A stretch of 64,000 nt of DNA, taken from positions 248,001 to 312,000 of the forward strand of contig JAHIVH010000070.1 in NCBI GenBank assembly GCA_018816735.1. The letters run 5' to 3'. Both the position numbers and the translations under genes were made by a program. The notes below the pieces were generated by a model. The model was given only the letters and a program-made list of their open reading frames with translations. It did not search any database and was not told where the DNA came from. Every line of letters starts with the position of its first letter. The stretch's first letter is position 1. This DNA comes from Pseudomonadota bacterium (GTDB lineage Bacteria; Desulfobacterota; Desulfobacteria; Desulfobacterales; JAHIVH01). This document shows positions 36,172 through 45,835 of this stretch, in pieces.

Positions 36172-38709
36172 CTATATCAAGGCCTCACAATAGTCCTCAA
36201 GCTCGTCAAATTTTAAATTCCTGTAAATCTGATCTTTGCTGGATTCGATCATACCGATCATTCTCATGTATTCTTCTGGAAAAGGAATATGCCCCAATAA
36301 GGCGCTCATCACGGACAGCTCTGCAGATGCCAGATATACCCTTGCGCCATTGCCCATTCTTTCTGGAAAATTGCGAGTCGATGTTGACACAACAACGGCC
36401 TTGTCATTCACTCTCGCCTGATTCCCCATACATAAAGAGCAGCCTGGAATTTCCATTCTCACACCCGCTTTTCCGAAAATACTGTAGAGCCCTTCTTCTC
36501 TCAATTGTTTTTGATCCATACGCGTCGGGGGAGTCATCCACAATGCCGCTTTCACTTTTTTTCCCCCATTTAAAAGCGTTGCAGCAGCCCTGAAATGCCC
36601 AATATTGGTCATGCAGGAACCAATAAAAACTTCATCTACCGGTGTACCAGCCACATCAGACAGCAAACGCACATCATCAGGGTCATTTGGACAGGCAAGA
36701 ATCGGTTCTTTAATCTGATCCAAATGGACCTCAATTTCTTCAATATACTTTGCGTCCGGGTCTGCTACGAGCAATTCCGGTGCGGTCAGCCAGAGCTCCA
36801 TTTCCCGAATACGCTTTTCAAGGGTTTCATGATCATTATAGCCATTACGCCTCATCCATTTTAAAAGCGCAAGATTTGATTTGATATTGGAAATGACAGC
36901 TTCTTTACTTAAACGAATCGTAGCAGCGGCCGCTGAGCGCTCAGCTGACGAATCTGTAAGCTCAAATGCCTGATCCACTTCAAGTTCTTCAAGGCCTTCG
37001 ATTTCTAAAATGCGGCCTGAAAAAACATTTTTCTTGCCTTCTTTTGCCACAGTCAAAAGGCCTCTTTCAATGGCAACATAGGGTATGGCGTTCACTAAGT
37101 CTCGAATAGTAACACCGGGCTGCCTTTTACCTTTAAAGCGAACCCTCACAGATTCAGGCATATCAAGGGGCATCGTGCCCAGAGCTGCGCCAAATGCTAC
37201 AAGCCCGGAGCCTGCAGGAAAGCTGATACCTAGTGGGAATCGGGTATGGGAATCCCCTCCTGTTCCCACAGTATCGGGTAAAACCATGCGATTCAACCAT
37301 GAGTGGATCACCCCGTCTCCAGGCTTTAAAGCAACTCCGCCACGTTCTCTAAAAAATTGCGGCAGCGTTTGATGCATGCTGATATCAACCTTTTTGGGAT
37401 ATGCCGCTGTATGGCAAAAAGACTGCATAACAAGGCCCGCAGAGAACTTAAGGCACGCAAGCTCTTTTAACTCATCACGTGTCATCGGTCCTGTTGTATC
37501 CTGAGAACCGACCGTTGTCATTTTCGGTTCACAATATGTGCCAGGCCGAACCCCTTTTACGCCACAGGCTTTCCCCACGATTTTCTGGGCAAGCGTGTAT
37601 CCTTTTCCCGTATCTTTTGGAACTTTAGCATTTCTAAAAATCGCTGAAGGCTCGAGACCCAATAATTTTCTAACTGTATTGGTAAGACATCGCCCAATAA
37701 TCAGGTGGATGCGACCGCCAGCCTGAACCGAATCGAAAATCACGCTCGATTTTAAGGTAAACCTCGATACGATTTTCCCTGTTTCATGGTGAACAATCTT
37801 ACCTTCATAGGGATGAAGCTGAATAATATCCCCCGATTTGAGGCCGCTCACATCACATTCAACAGGAAGCGCGCCAGCATCCTCAAGCGTATTATAAAAA
37901 ATCGGGGCAATTTTTCCGCCGAGAACAACTCCCCCCTGCCGTTTATTGGGTACAAAAGGAATATCCGTACCAATATGCCATAAAAGAGAGTTGGCCGCCG
38001 ATTTTCGGGATGAACCCGTGCCGACGACATCACCGGCAAAGGCAATGGGAAGGCCTTTTTCTTTTAAACGATTCAATTTGGATAAGGGGTCTTCAGCTCT
38101 TTTTTGAAGCATACTCAATGCATGAAGAGGGATGTCCGGCCTGCTCCAGGCTTCGGATGCCGGAGAAAAATCATCTGTATTAATCTCCCCGTCAACTTTA
38201 TACACGCAAAGCATCATCTTTTCAGGGAGCTTGTCTTTTTTTTCAAACCATAAAGCATCCCGCCAGGCATGAATAACGTTTTTTGCATAAATATTATGTT
38301 TTGCCTTTTCGAAAACCCTTAAAACCGAATCAAATACCAGAATGGCATGCGACAATGCATCCGCAGCCTCATCAGCCAACGCAAAATCATCAAGAAGCTT
38401 AACTAAAATATCGATGTTATAGCCACCCCCCATGGTCCCTAAGATCCGGGTTGCCTTTTGCTTGTCAATCAAAGGGGATGACAGGTTTCCGGACACAATC
38501 TCAGATAAAAATTCGGCCTTTATTTTTGCTGCTGTATCAACACCCGAAGGGATTCTGTTTTCAAACAGGTTTAAAAGAAACGCCTCATCCCCCGCAGGCG
38601 GGTGGACCAAAAGCTCTGCAAGCGCCATTACCTGAAAGGAATCCAGTGGTTGGGGATCGATATTCATTTTTGAACGCGCTTCAACATGCTCAAGATATTT
38701 TTTTATCAT
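36172..38709 (-). CDS. acnB: Aconitate hydratase B
   Basis: This TCA-cycle enzyme interconverts citrate, cis-aconitate and isocitrate with a [4Fe-4S] cluster, and AcnB enzymes also act on 2-methylisocitrate. It is 845 aa, close to E. coli AcnB (865), with the N-terminal HEAT-like domain (MIKKYLEHVEARSKM) and the swapped domain order typical of AcnB. The cluster cysteines are in IGSCMTNIGHF and CSLCMGNQARV. The ATG at 38709 is chosen because GGAG lies 9 nt ahead and it begins the conserved N-terminus; the frame extends 9 codons further. It stands alone between the tRNA pair and the sat locus. Confidence 0.95.
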   Translation of the reverse strand: MIKKYLEHVEARSKMNIDPQPLDSFQVMALAELLVHPPAGDEAFLLNLFENRIPSGVDTAAKIKAEFLSEIVSGNLSSPLIDKQKATRILGTMGGGYNIDILVKLLDDFALADEAADALSHAILVFDSVLRVFEKAKHNIYAKNVIHAWRDALWFEKKDKLPEKMMLCVYKVDGEINTDDFSPASEAWSRPDIPLHALSMLQKRAEDPLSKLNRLKEKGLPIAFAGDVVGTGSSRKSAANSLLWHIGTDIPFVPNKRQGGVVLGGKIAPIFYNTLEDAGALPVECDVSGLKSGDIIQLHPYEGKIVHHETGKIVSRFTLKSSVIFDSVQAGGRIHLIIGRCLTNTVRKLLGLEPSAIFRNAKVPKDTGKGYTLAQKIVGKACGVKGVRPGTYCEPKMTTVGSQDTTGPMTRDELKELACLKFSAGLVMQSFCHTAAYPKKVDISMHQTLPQFFRERGGVALKPGDGVIHSWLNRMVLPDTVGTGGDSHTRFPLGISFPAGSGLVAFGAALGTMPLDMPESVRVRFKGKRQPGVTIRDLVNAIPYVAIERGLLTVAKEGKKNVFSGRILEIEGLEELEVDQAFELTDSSAERSAAAATIRLSKEAVISNIKSNLALLKWMRRNGYNDHETLEKRIREMELWLTAPELLVADPDAKYIEEIEVHLDQIKEPILACPNDPDDVRLLSDVAGTPVDEVFIGSCMTNIGHFRAAATLLNGGKKVKAALWMTPPTRMDQKQLREEGLYSIFGKAGVRMEIPGCSLCMGNQARVNDKAVVVSTSTRNFPERMGNGARVYLASAELSVMSALLGHIPFPEEYMRMIGMIESSKDQIYRNLKFDELEDYCEALI

Positions 38710-38844
38710 AAATTCAGCTCCATAGGTCATAATCAACGGTTAAAATCAAAACCGTCTCTATATCCGATTTTGGCTCAAGTCTCAAATATTAATTCCAGGG
38801 TGTCATGGTAATGGTTTTTTATCGTGTAAAACCATAAGGTAACG

Positions 38845-38887
38845 GCTTATAAGAAACTGGGTCAATAATAAAAGCTCTCTTATAAGC
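38845..38887. promoter_or_regulatory. Paired CTTATAAG inverted repeats upstream of the sat promoter
   Basis: GCTTATAAGA (38845-38854) and TCTTATAAGC (38878-38887) are exact reverse complements spaced 33 bp centre to centre, about three helical turns. Each arm itself contains the palindrome CTTATAAG. They end 28 bp before the -35 box of sat. A regulator binding two sites is plausible but unidentified. Confidence 0.45.
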
Positions 38888-38915
38888 GGTACCCTGCAAG
38901 CAGCTAAATATCATC

Positions 38916-38944
38916 TTGACATAGGTTGAAACAATTGATAGAAA
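38916..38944 (+). promoter_or_regulatory. Sigma-70 promoter of sat
   Basis: A perfect TTGACA is followed after 17 bp by TAGAAA. The ATG is at 39018 behind a strong AAAGGAG. Confidence 0.65.
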
Positions 38945-39017
38945 TTTCACTTTTTATTGCAAATTAAGATGAAAGACTTATGAATAGTCACCAAATAAAT
39001 TTTTAAAGGAGAATATT

Positions 39018-40205
39018 ATGATTAAACCTCTTGGTTCCGACAAATTGATGCCCTTGTACGTGGCAGACGATGCCAAACGTGCCGAACTGAAAAAAGAAGC
39101 CGCTGGCCTTCCCTCAATCCTGATCAGCTCCGCAGCTGCCGGTAACGCCGTTATGCTGGGTGGCGGTTACTTTACTCCGCTCACAGGTTACATGAATGTG
39201 GCTGACGCCATGAGCGTTGCTGAAAACATGAAAACTACCTCGGGTCAGTTCTGGCCGACCCCCGTTATCAACGTTGTTTCAGATGTATCTGCCATCAAAG
39301 GCGCTAAAAGAATCGCTCTGAAAGACCCCAATGTTGCGGGGAACCCCATTATCGCTATTCAGGATGTAAAAGCTATCGAAGAATTCACCGATGCGCAAAT
39401 GGCCACCATGACCAAAGCCATCTACGGTACTGATGACAAAGAACACGTGGGCGTGGCTGCATTCAACGGCGTTGGCAAAACCTGCATCTCCGGTCCCATT
39501 CAGGTACTCAACTTCTCTTATTTCCCGAAAGAATTCGCTGGCACCTTCAAAACAGCCGTTGAAATCCGTGAAGAAATGAAAAAACGCGGTTGGGAAAAAG
39601 TTGTTGCCTTCCAGACCCGTAACCCGATGCATCTGGCCCACGAAGAACTCTGCCGCATGGCTTATGAAGATGAAAAAGCCGATGGCATCCTGATCCACAT
39701 GCTGCTTGGTAAACTGAAAAAAGGCGACATTCCTGCTGACGTTCGTGACGCCTGCATCCGTAAAATGGTTGATGTTTACTTTCCGCCCAACACCGTCATG
39801 GTTACCGGTTACGGTTTTGACATGCTTTATGCCGGTCCTCGTGAAGCTGTTCTCCATGCCTGCTTCCGTCAGAACTGCGGATGTACTCACCTGATCGTTG
39901 GTCGTGACCACGCTGGTGTTGGTGACTACTACGGTCCTTTCGACGCACAGACCATCTTCGACGACATCTCAAAAAACGATCTTCAGATCGACATCTACAG
40001 GGCAGACCACACGGCTTACTCAAAGAAACTCAACAAGGTTGTTATGATGAACCGCGTTGAAGGCCACACCAAAGAAGATTTCGTTCTTCTTTCAGGTACC
40101 AAGGTTCGTGAAATGCTGGGAAAAGGCATCAAACCGCCTAAAGAATTCTCACGTCCCGAAGTTGCTGACATTCTGATCAAATACTATCAGTCCCTTGAGA
40201 AATAA
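39018..40205 (+). CDS. sat: Dissimilatory-type ATP sulfurylase (full length)
   Basis: This 395-aa enzyme makes APS from ATP and sulfate, the first step of sulfate reduction. The N-terminal PUA-like domain (GGGYFTPLTGYMN) is followed by the catalytic domain with QTRNPMHLAHEE at 199-210 (QxRNP and the HxxH-like motif), [12 protein letters not shown] and LLSGTKVREML. It lacks the Cys/His cluster seen in the second sat downstream. Codon use is strongly biased, which opens a long false ORF on the other strand, and the promoter and Shine-Dalgarno are strong. High expression is expected. A terminator follows, so the kinase gene downstream is partly insulated. Confidence 0.97.
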   Translation: MIKPLGSDKLMPLYVADDAKRAELKKEAAGLPSILISSAAAGNAVMLGGGYFTPLTGYMNVADAMSVAENMKTTSGQFWPTPVINVVSDVSAIKGAKRIALKDPNVAGNPIIAIQDVKAIEEFTDAQMATMTKAIYGTDDKEHVGVAAFNGVGKTCISGPIQVLNFSYFPKEFAGTFKTAVEIREEMKKRGWEKVVAFQTRNPMHLAHEELCRMAYEDEKADGILIHMLLGKLKKGDIPADVRDACIRKMVDVYFPPNTVMVTGYGFDMLYAGPREAVLHACFRQNCGCTHLIVGRDHAGVGDYYGPFDAQTIFDDISKNDLQIDIYRADHTAYSKKLNKVVMMNRVEGHTKEDFVLLSGTKVREMLGKGIKPPKEFSRPEVADILIKYYQSLEK

Positions 40206-40237
40206 AGACAGGTTTTTTTCAACCTGATTGAGAGTTA

Positions 40238-40275
40238 AGAGCCCGTTTCTTATATAAGGAACGGGCTCTTTGTTA
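40238..40275 (+). terminator. Rho-independent terminator of sat
   Basis: AGAGCCCGTT and AACGGGCTCT form a perfect 10-bp stem with a 12-nt loop, followed by a T-rich run. Confidence 0.85.
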
Positions 40276-40432
40276 TGAAGGGGGTATAACATCAGCCCCT
40301 ATTTTTTATTTTTTTTGACCCCAAAAAACAATTTTGTTATAGTCAAAAACTAATCATTCAGCATATTTTTCAAATCTGTTGTTTTCTTTAAGTACTCAGG
40401 ATGGAATTTAGAGATTAATAAAGGAATAGTCC

Positions 40433-41341
40433 ATGGGTGGACGAATTTTTAAGGATACATCTAATATTTTTGCTATTGATTATGGTGATATTGTCCAGGT
40501 TGGCGGCAAAAGTTACCTTATAAAGGGCCACGAACGGGAAGATCGTTTTGGCCTTGATGAACCTAAATTCTGGGTTAAAAAAGCAGTGGATGTTGATACT
40601 GGTGAACGGAAGATTCTAAAGTTATCTTTTTTTGAGACATTTGAAGCGAGCATCGGGGATCTCAAAATACCGTGTTTCAGAAACCCGGAAAAGGAGGGGG
40701 CTGTACTGAACCTTGTCGGAAACCATCCCTATTTTATGCATGGCTCTCAACATAGTGATACCAAAGGAAATAATGTCAGGGTATTGGATGTTGTCAAGGG
40801 AATAAATTTTTATCGGTACATAGAATCCATTACGATGGACCACGAACGCTATTTTCATGAACTTCTGCCGGATATTCTGCAAAAACTGATAAAGGCTTTT
40901 GATGCGTTGCGGATTTTACATAAGGCCGGATTCAGACATGGAGATGTGCGAAATGATCATATTATCATTGAGCAGGGCACAGGAAACTATGTGTGGATAG
41001 ACTTTGATTATGACTATGATCTGGCTGAAAATCCATTCAGCCTTGATCTCATAGGGATTGGAAATATTCTGCTCTATTCAATCGGGAAAGGCTTTCACAA
41101 CCTGAAAGAGAGAGAACAGGGGGGATTGGTATATCAAGAATTAATAAGCAAGGCAGAACGAGATGATTTTTCAATTATTCATAAATGGAGATTTATGAAT
41201 TTAAAAAAACTTTACCCATATATACCAAATAACTTAAACGATATTCTTCGGCATTTTACATACGGTGCATCGATTTTTTACGAGTCGGTGGATGAGGTTC
41301 TTGAGGATCTTAATAGATGCATTACCCCGAAATTTTCATAA
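40433..41341 (+). CDS. Protein-kinase-like protein between the two sat genes
   Basis: This 302-aa protein shows a eukaryotic-type kinase layout. An N-lobe with candidate Lys (RKILKLSFFE) is followed by a possible Glu of helix C (EKEGAVLN), the catalytic loop FRHGDVRNDHIII, and a DFG-like metal site, VWIDFDYDYD. The Asp of HGD is present. The position where kinases have the metal-binding Asn holds His instead, so activity is uncertain. No membrane segment is visible. An AAAGGA Shine-Dalgarno supports the ATG. It lies 227 bp after sat and 108 bp before the second sat, and its role in regulating either is only inferred from position. Confidence 0.72.
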   Translation: MGGRIFKDTSNIFAIDYGDIVQVGGKSYLIKGHEREDRFGLDEPKFWVKKAVDVDTGERKILKLSFFETFEASIGDLKIPCFRNPEKEGAVLNLVGNHPYFMHGSQHSDTKGNNVRVLDVVKGINFYRYIESITMDHERYFHELLPDILQKLIKAFDALRILHKAGFRHGDVRNDHIIIEQGTGNYVWIDFDYDYDLAENPFSLDLIGIGNILLYSIGKGFHNLKEREQGGLVYQELISKAERDDFSIIHKWRFMNLKKLYPYIPNNLNDILRHFTYGASIFYESVDEVLEDLNRCITPKFS

Positions 41342-41449
41342 TAAGGTCTCCTTTGGCTTTATTATTTGAGCTTTTTGTGAACGATAAGCATTAAGATGTA
41401 AATTGTTAAGAGGCCCATAAAAGAATAACAAACTAAAAAAGGCACCATC

Positions 41450-42385
41450 ATGGCCACCATGAAGGTCACTGAAAAATATGAAATGACCGAAGCTGACAAA
41501 AAATACGAATGTGAAAAAACCTTTATGGGCGAAGGGACACCAACTGCAGCTGATTTCTGGAAAATTGCCAAAGATGACCACCCGGGTGTTCAGATGGTCA
41601 TGGGCCAGAAAGACGTGAACCTTGCCGGTCCTGTAAAAGTATTGAGCGAGGGCGAATATCCGGTTAAATACAAAGATGTTTATCTGAGACCTGCCCAAGC
41701 CAGAAAAATCTTTGAGGAAAAAGGCTGGGGCACTGTAGCTGCACTTCAGCTGAGAAACCCCATGCACCGATCCCATGAATACCTTGCAAAAATTGCCGTT
41801 GAAGTGTGTGATGGCGTATTTATCCACTCTCTCGTTGGCAACCTGAAACCCGGAGATATTCCGGCAGAGGTTCGTGTAAAATGTATCGATGCACTTGTGA
41901 AGAAATACTTTGTGGCGAAAAATGTTCTTCAGGGCGGTTATCCGCTTGACATGCGTTATGCTGGTCCTCGTGAAGGCCTTCTCCATGCAACCTTCCGCCA
42001 GAACTATGGCGTGTCCCACATGATTATCGGTCGTGACCATGCAGGTGTTGGCGATTTCTATGGCATGTTCGAAGCTCAGGAAATATTTAACAAAATCCCG
42101 ACGCCAGCAGAAAAAGGCAAAGCACTTGTCTGTAAACCCCTCAAAATTGACTGGACATTCTACTGTGTTAAATGTGATGGGATGGCGTCTCTTCGAACCT
42201 GCCCACATGACAAATCAGACAGAGTGCTCCTTTCAGGAACCATGCTTAGAAAAGGTCTCTCAGAGGGAACACCGTTGCCCGATCATTTTGGCCGTGAAGA
42301 AGTTCTTGACATTCTTCGGGAATATTATGCCGGACTTACAGAAAAAGTTGAAATTAAGACCCATTCTGCAGCAACCGGCAAATAA
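41450..42385 (+). CDS. sat: Second ATP sulfurylase, N-terminally short, with a Cys/His cluster
   Basis: This 311-aa protein has the Sat catalytic region ([12 protein letters not shown] from residue 100, [23 protein letters not shown]) but starts about 99 residues later than the full-length copy, so most of the N-terminal PUA-like domain is absent. A TAA closes the frame 24 bp upstream of the ATG, so no missing N-terminus is hidden there. It carries FYCVKC and RTCPHD, a zinc-type cysteine cluster also known from some full-length Sats but lacking in the first copy. The N-terminal [12 protein letters not shown] begins exactly where the second part of the N-domain normally starts. Codon bias is strong, suggesting it is expressed. 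Activity is uncertain. Confidence 0.85.
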   Translation: MATMKVTEKYEMTEADKKYECEKTFMGEGTPTAADFWKIAKDDHPGVQMVMGQKDVNLAGPVKVLSEGEYPVKYKDVYLRPAQARKIFEEKGWGTVAALQLRNPMHRSHEYLAKIAVEVCDGVFIHSLVGNLKPGDIPAEVRVKCIDALVKKYFVAKNVLQGGYPLDMRYAGPREGLLHATFRQNYGVSHMIIGRDHAGVGDFYGMFEAQEIFNKIPTPAEKGKALVCKPLKIDWTFYCVKCDGMASLRTCPHDKSDRVLLSGTMLRKGLSEGTPLPDHFGREEVLDILREYYAGLTEKVEIKTHSAATGK

Positions 42386-42416
42386 ATCTTTTTCCATATA
42401 GTTACTGAATTATTTT

Positions 42417-42447
42417 AAAGGAGATGCTAAATGCCATCTCCTTTTTT
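42417..42447 (+). terminator. Rho-independent terminator of the second sat
   Basis: AAAGGAGATG and CATCTCCTTT form a 10-bp stem with an 8-nt loop and a run of T residues. Confidence 0.85.
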
Positions 42448-42668
42448 CATTCAAACCAAAAAAATATGACCCGAATAATTCTGATCGCCAATCCTATATT
42501 TGCAAAGCTTCTTGCTTTTTAATTGGAAATTACATATCAGTATGATTTAAGCAGTCACGTAACAAACCTCCTGTTTCCGGGAGCATAAATCCTCTTAAAG
42601 AACTGATGGCAGGAACCCTGATTGAAAATAATAAGCATAACCAAACTCAAATATAACCGGGGCTCCCA

Positions 42669-43673
42669 TTGAACAGCACAAGGCATTTAATCATTTCAAG
42701 TATTTTATTAACACTGATCATTATATTCGGCACCTTCGGATATATGACCATTGAAGGGTGGAGCCTCCTTGATTCTGTTTACATGACGATCATTACACTC
42801 ACCACAGTTGGTTTTGGTGAGGTTCATAACATTAGCCAGGTGGGCAGGCTCTACACCATACTTGTTATCTTTTTAGGAGGGAGTTTTTTTGTCTATGTTG
42901 CAGGTGCCATCGTTCAATTCATGGTTGAAGGGCGTATACGAACAATTTTAGGGAGAAGGCGATTGGATAAAAAAATCGATCAGCTGAAAAATCACTATAT
43001 CATTTGTGGATATGGACGTATTGGAAGGGTTCTCTGTAACAAGCTTAGAGATTACAAATCCATAAATCTTGTTGTGGTAGACAACAATCCGGAACTGGTT
43101 TCCACAATGGATGAGGATGGCATCTTATATCTGGCAGGTGATGCCACAGATGAAACGATACTGATTAAGGCAGGCATCGAACGGGCCAAAGTGTTAGTCG
43201 CGGTTCTTGCAACAGATACGCACAATGTATTTCTGGTTCTCACTGCCAGGCAGATCAATCCGAATATTCTGATTATTGCCAGGTCTACTCATAAGGAATC
43301 AGAAAAAAAACTGAAAGCAGCAGGGGCCAATATTGTTGAATCCCCTTATGACATAGGCGCAGTAAGCATGGCCCAGCGTATTCTTCGCCCAACAGTAACA
43401 AACTTTCTTGACCTGGCATTAACACGAAACAATAAAGATATTCAGATGGAAGAAATTCCTGTTAGTGAAAAATCCAAACTGGCGAATATTATGCTAAAAG
43501 ATTCCGGAATCCGGCAAAAGTTCAACCTGATCCTGATAGCCATAAAAAAAGCAGATGGCTCAATGATATTCAATCCGTCTTACGAGTCTGTTTTTCGTGC
43601 AGGGGACACAGTTATTGCCGTCGGCCGGAATGATAATCTTATCCAGTTTGAAAAAGCGCTCAACCCTGACTAA
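42669..43673 (+). CDS. Two-TM potassium channel with RCK domains (MthK-like)
   Basis: This 334-aa protein has two transmembrane helices (about 7-25 and 65-87) flanking a pore loop with the K+ selectivity filter TVGFG at 46-50. The cytosolic part is an RCK_N Rossmann domain (IICGYGRIGRVL, LVVVDNNPEL, DATDETIL) and an RCK_C domain ending FRAGDTVIAVGRND. Such channels are gated by Ca2+ or nucleotides through an octameric ring. The start is a TTG preceded by GGGG; no better start was found. It has its own terminator and stands alone, convergent with the cyclo-ligase gene. Confidence 0.9.
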   Translation: MNSTRHLIISSILLTLIIIFGTFGYMTIEGWSLLDSVYMTIITLTTVGFGEVHNISQVGRLYTILVIFLGGSFFVYVAGAIVQFMVEGRIRTILGRRRLDKKIDQLKNHYIICGYGRIGRVLCNKLRDYKSINLVVVDNNPELVSTMDEDGILYLAGDATDETILIKAGIERAKVLVAVLATDTHNVFLVLTARQINPNILIIARSTHKESEKKLKAAGANIVESPYDIGAVSMAQRILRPTVTNFLDLALTRNNKDIQMEEIPVSEKSKLANIMLKDSGIRQKFNLILIAIKKADGSMIFNPSYESVFRAGDTVIAVGRNDNLIQFEKALNPD

Positions 43674-43717
43674 AAGAACCTTTCCTGATAGTGTTGACCA
43701 GCGGTTCTTTATATTTT
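43673..43717 (+). terminator. Terminator of the K+ channel gene
   Basis: AAAGAACC and GGTTCTTT arms bracket a 22-nt loop, followed by a T-rich tract. It lies between two convergent genes. Confidence 0.6.
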
Positions 43718-43721
43718 TTCT

Positions 43722-44309
43722 TTATATCTTATAGATAATTCGTTGATCCGTTATAATGATATCCACATGTTTATTTCTTGAATCCATAGGTATCTGCTGA
43801 ACGACCTGCTCTTCGTAAGCAACCGCAATCTTACGGGTTGTTATGGGAAGCCGTGACACCAGACGGTCATAATACCCATCGTCCGTACCGATCCGTCCCC
43901 CTTTTTCATCAAAAGCGACGCCCGGTATAATGGCGATATCGATACGATCGATAGGGACAGCCTTGCATCTTGAAGAATCAGGCTCCATGTTGCCATCTGG
44001 GCCCTCGATGAGATCTTCATCAAGATTTGAAATTTTCATCAATGTAAATTTGTGTTTTTCAGCACTTGGCAGAGCCAACACAACAATTTTATTCTTTTCA
44101 AAACTGCGCTCAATGATATGTTTTGTGTTCAGCTCCATGCCTTTTTTCATGTACAACAGAACGATCTTGGATTCCATATAATTGGCAAATTCAAAAAGTC
44201 TTTCCTCTACCTGACTGCGCTTGATGTCAAGTTCTTCTGTGGCAAGTCCTTCAAGTGCATCTCTCACCAGCTTTACCATGCCGACTTTTTTATCTCCGAC
44301 ATCCTCCAT
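43722..44309 (-). CDS. 5-formyltetrahydrofolate cyclo-ligase
   Basis: This 195-aa enzyme (MTHFS, E. coli YgfA/FAU1) converts 5-formyl-THF with ATP to 5,10-methenyl-THF. The signature GRIGTDDGYYDRLVSR, equivalent to the GxGxGYYDR substrate loop, is present, preceded by IIPGVAFDEKG. The N-terminal basic helix contains the ATP-binding residues. The ATG at 44309 is favoured over one two codons upstream because GGAG lies 7 nt ahead of it. It serves C1-folate metabolism, which is prominent in acetyl-CoA pathway organisms. Confidence 0.88.
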   Translation of the reverse strand: MEDVGDKKVGMVKLVRDALEGLATEELDIKRSQVEERLFEFANYMESKIVLLYMKKGMELNTKHIIERSFEKNKIVVLALPSAEKHKFTLMKISNLDEDLIEGPDGNMEPDSSRCKAVPIDRIDIAIIPGVAFDEKGGRIGTDDGYYDRLVSRLPITTRKIAVAYEEQVVQQIPMDSRNKHVDIIITDQRIIYKI

Positions 44310-44560
44310 AGGCATTCTCCATTTCAGTTAATATTTTTTTGAGATAATATACAGAACAGGTAGTTATTGTCAACTTGCAATAATCATTGACTAAACTGTC
44401 TTTTTCATGATAGACCTCTTTTATTTTTTATTCATCGGAATTGCCAATGTATAACATACAACATCTTTTAGATCATGTCTGGCAAACCAACAAAAGCGAT
44501 CCGCTTGCACCATAAGCGTAAATCTATCCATCCAGATCAGGGTGAAATATAGGTAATAAT

Positions 44561-45835
44561 ATGCTGGAAATCAAGTATGTAAGACAAAATTTATCTGAAG
44601 TTAAAACCGCTCTTTCAAACCGGGGGAATAGCGCGAACCTCGATACCTTTATTGACTGTGATAAAAAGAGGAGCGCCTTGCTTCAGGAAATCGAGGAATT
44701 GCGTCATAAAAGAAATGTTGTTTCTGATACTGTTGCGAAAATGAAAAAAAATGGTAAAGCCGCAGATGATATTGTTTTAGAAATGCGGGATGTGTCTTCA
44801 CGGATAAAAGCGCTGGATAAGGAGTTGACAGAGAATGATGCCTTGTTGAATCAAATTCTTTTAACCATTCCCAACATCCCCCATGAATCAGTCCCTATTG
44901 GAAAAAATGAAACGGAAAACACCCTTTTAAAAGTTGTGAATGAGCCGCCAAACTTCGATTTCGAACCCCAGGCCCATTGGAGCCTTGGCCAAAATTTAAA
45001 TATTCTGAATCTTGAAAAAGCTGCTGTGATAACCGGGTCAAGGTTTCCTCTTTATCTCGGACATGGCGCAAGACTCGAACGCGCACTAATCAATTTTATG
45101 CTGGATATCCATACCCAGGAGCATGGTTATCTGGAAATTCTGCCGCCTTTTATCGTCAATCGGAAAAGCATGATCAGCACCGGTCAGCTGCCTAAGTTTG
45201 AGGAAGATCTGTTTAAGCTGGAAGGGCTCGATTATTTTCTGATTCCCACGGCTGAAGTGCCGGTCACCAATATTTTTCAAGATGAGGTTATTGACGAGGA
45301 GATCCTGCCTCTTTATTACACGGCCGGTACCCCATGCTTCCGCTCAGAGGCGGGTTCTTATGGAAAAGACACCAGGGGCCTCATCAGACAACACCAGTTT
45401 AACAAGGTTGAACTGGTCAAATTTACGACGCCTGAATCATCTTATGACGAACTTGAAAAACTTCTTGAAAACGCTGAGACGATTCTGAAACGGCTGGAAC
45501 TCCCCTATCGGGTTATCACCCTCTGCACCGGTGACATTGGGTTTTCCGCGGCAAAAACCTATGATATAGAAGTCTGGATGCCTGAACAGGCAAAATACAG
45601 GGAAATTTCCTCCTGCAGCAACTTTGAAAATTTTCAGGCAAGAAGAGGGAATATGCGATTCAGGCGAAAAGGCAAAAAAGGGACTGAGTTTTTACACACT
45701 TTAAATGGCTCCGGTCTTGCTGTTGGCAGAACCTTTGCCGCCATACTGGAAAATTATCAGCAGGCTGATGGTTCCATTTTAATTCCTGACGCACTGAAAT
45801 CTTACATGAACGGACTGGAGAGGATCGAATCGTGA
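44561..45835 (+). CDS. serS: Seryl-tRNA synthetase
   Basis: This 424-aa class II synthetase charges tRNA-Ser and, where present, tRNA-Sec. The N-terminal coiled-coil tRNA-binding arm is followed by the catalytic core with TAEVPVTN, motif 2 ([20 protein letters not shown]) and motif 3 ([19 protein letters not shown]). An AGGT lies upstream of the ATG. It overlaps thrC by 4 nt (GTGA), making a serS-thrC unit. Its substrate tRNA-Ser pair lies about 8.5 kb upstream. Confidence 0.96.
   Translation: MLEIKYVRQNLSEVKTALSNRGNSANLDTFIDCDKKRSALLQEIEELRHKRNVVSDTVAKMKKNGKAADDIVLEMRDVSSRIKALDKELTENDALLNQILLTIPNIPHESVPIGKNETENTLLKVVNEPPNFDFEPQAHWSLGQNLNILNLEKAAVITGSRFPLYLGHGARLERALINFMLDIHTQEHGYLEILPPFIVNRKSMISTGQLPKFEEDLFKLEGLDYFLIPTAEVPVTNIFQDEVIDEEILPLYYTAGTPCFRSEAGSYGKDTRGLIRQHQFNKVELVKFTTPESSYDELEKLLENAETILKRLELPYRVITLCTGDIGFSAAKTYDIEVWMPEQAKYREISSCSNFENFQARRGNMRFRRKGKKGTEFLHTLNGSGLAVGRTFAAILENYQQADGSILIPDALKSYMNGLERIES

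Noticed and set aside
39279-39911. 210-codon open frame opposite sat
   Set aside because: It is a by-product of the strong codon bias of sat; no start signal or family match.
41336-42208. 290-codon open frame opposite the second sat
   Set aside because: Same codon-bias artefact as the first sat; its product has no recognisable features.
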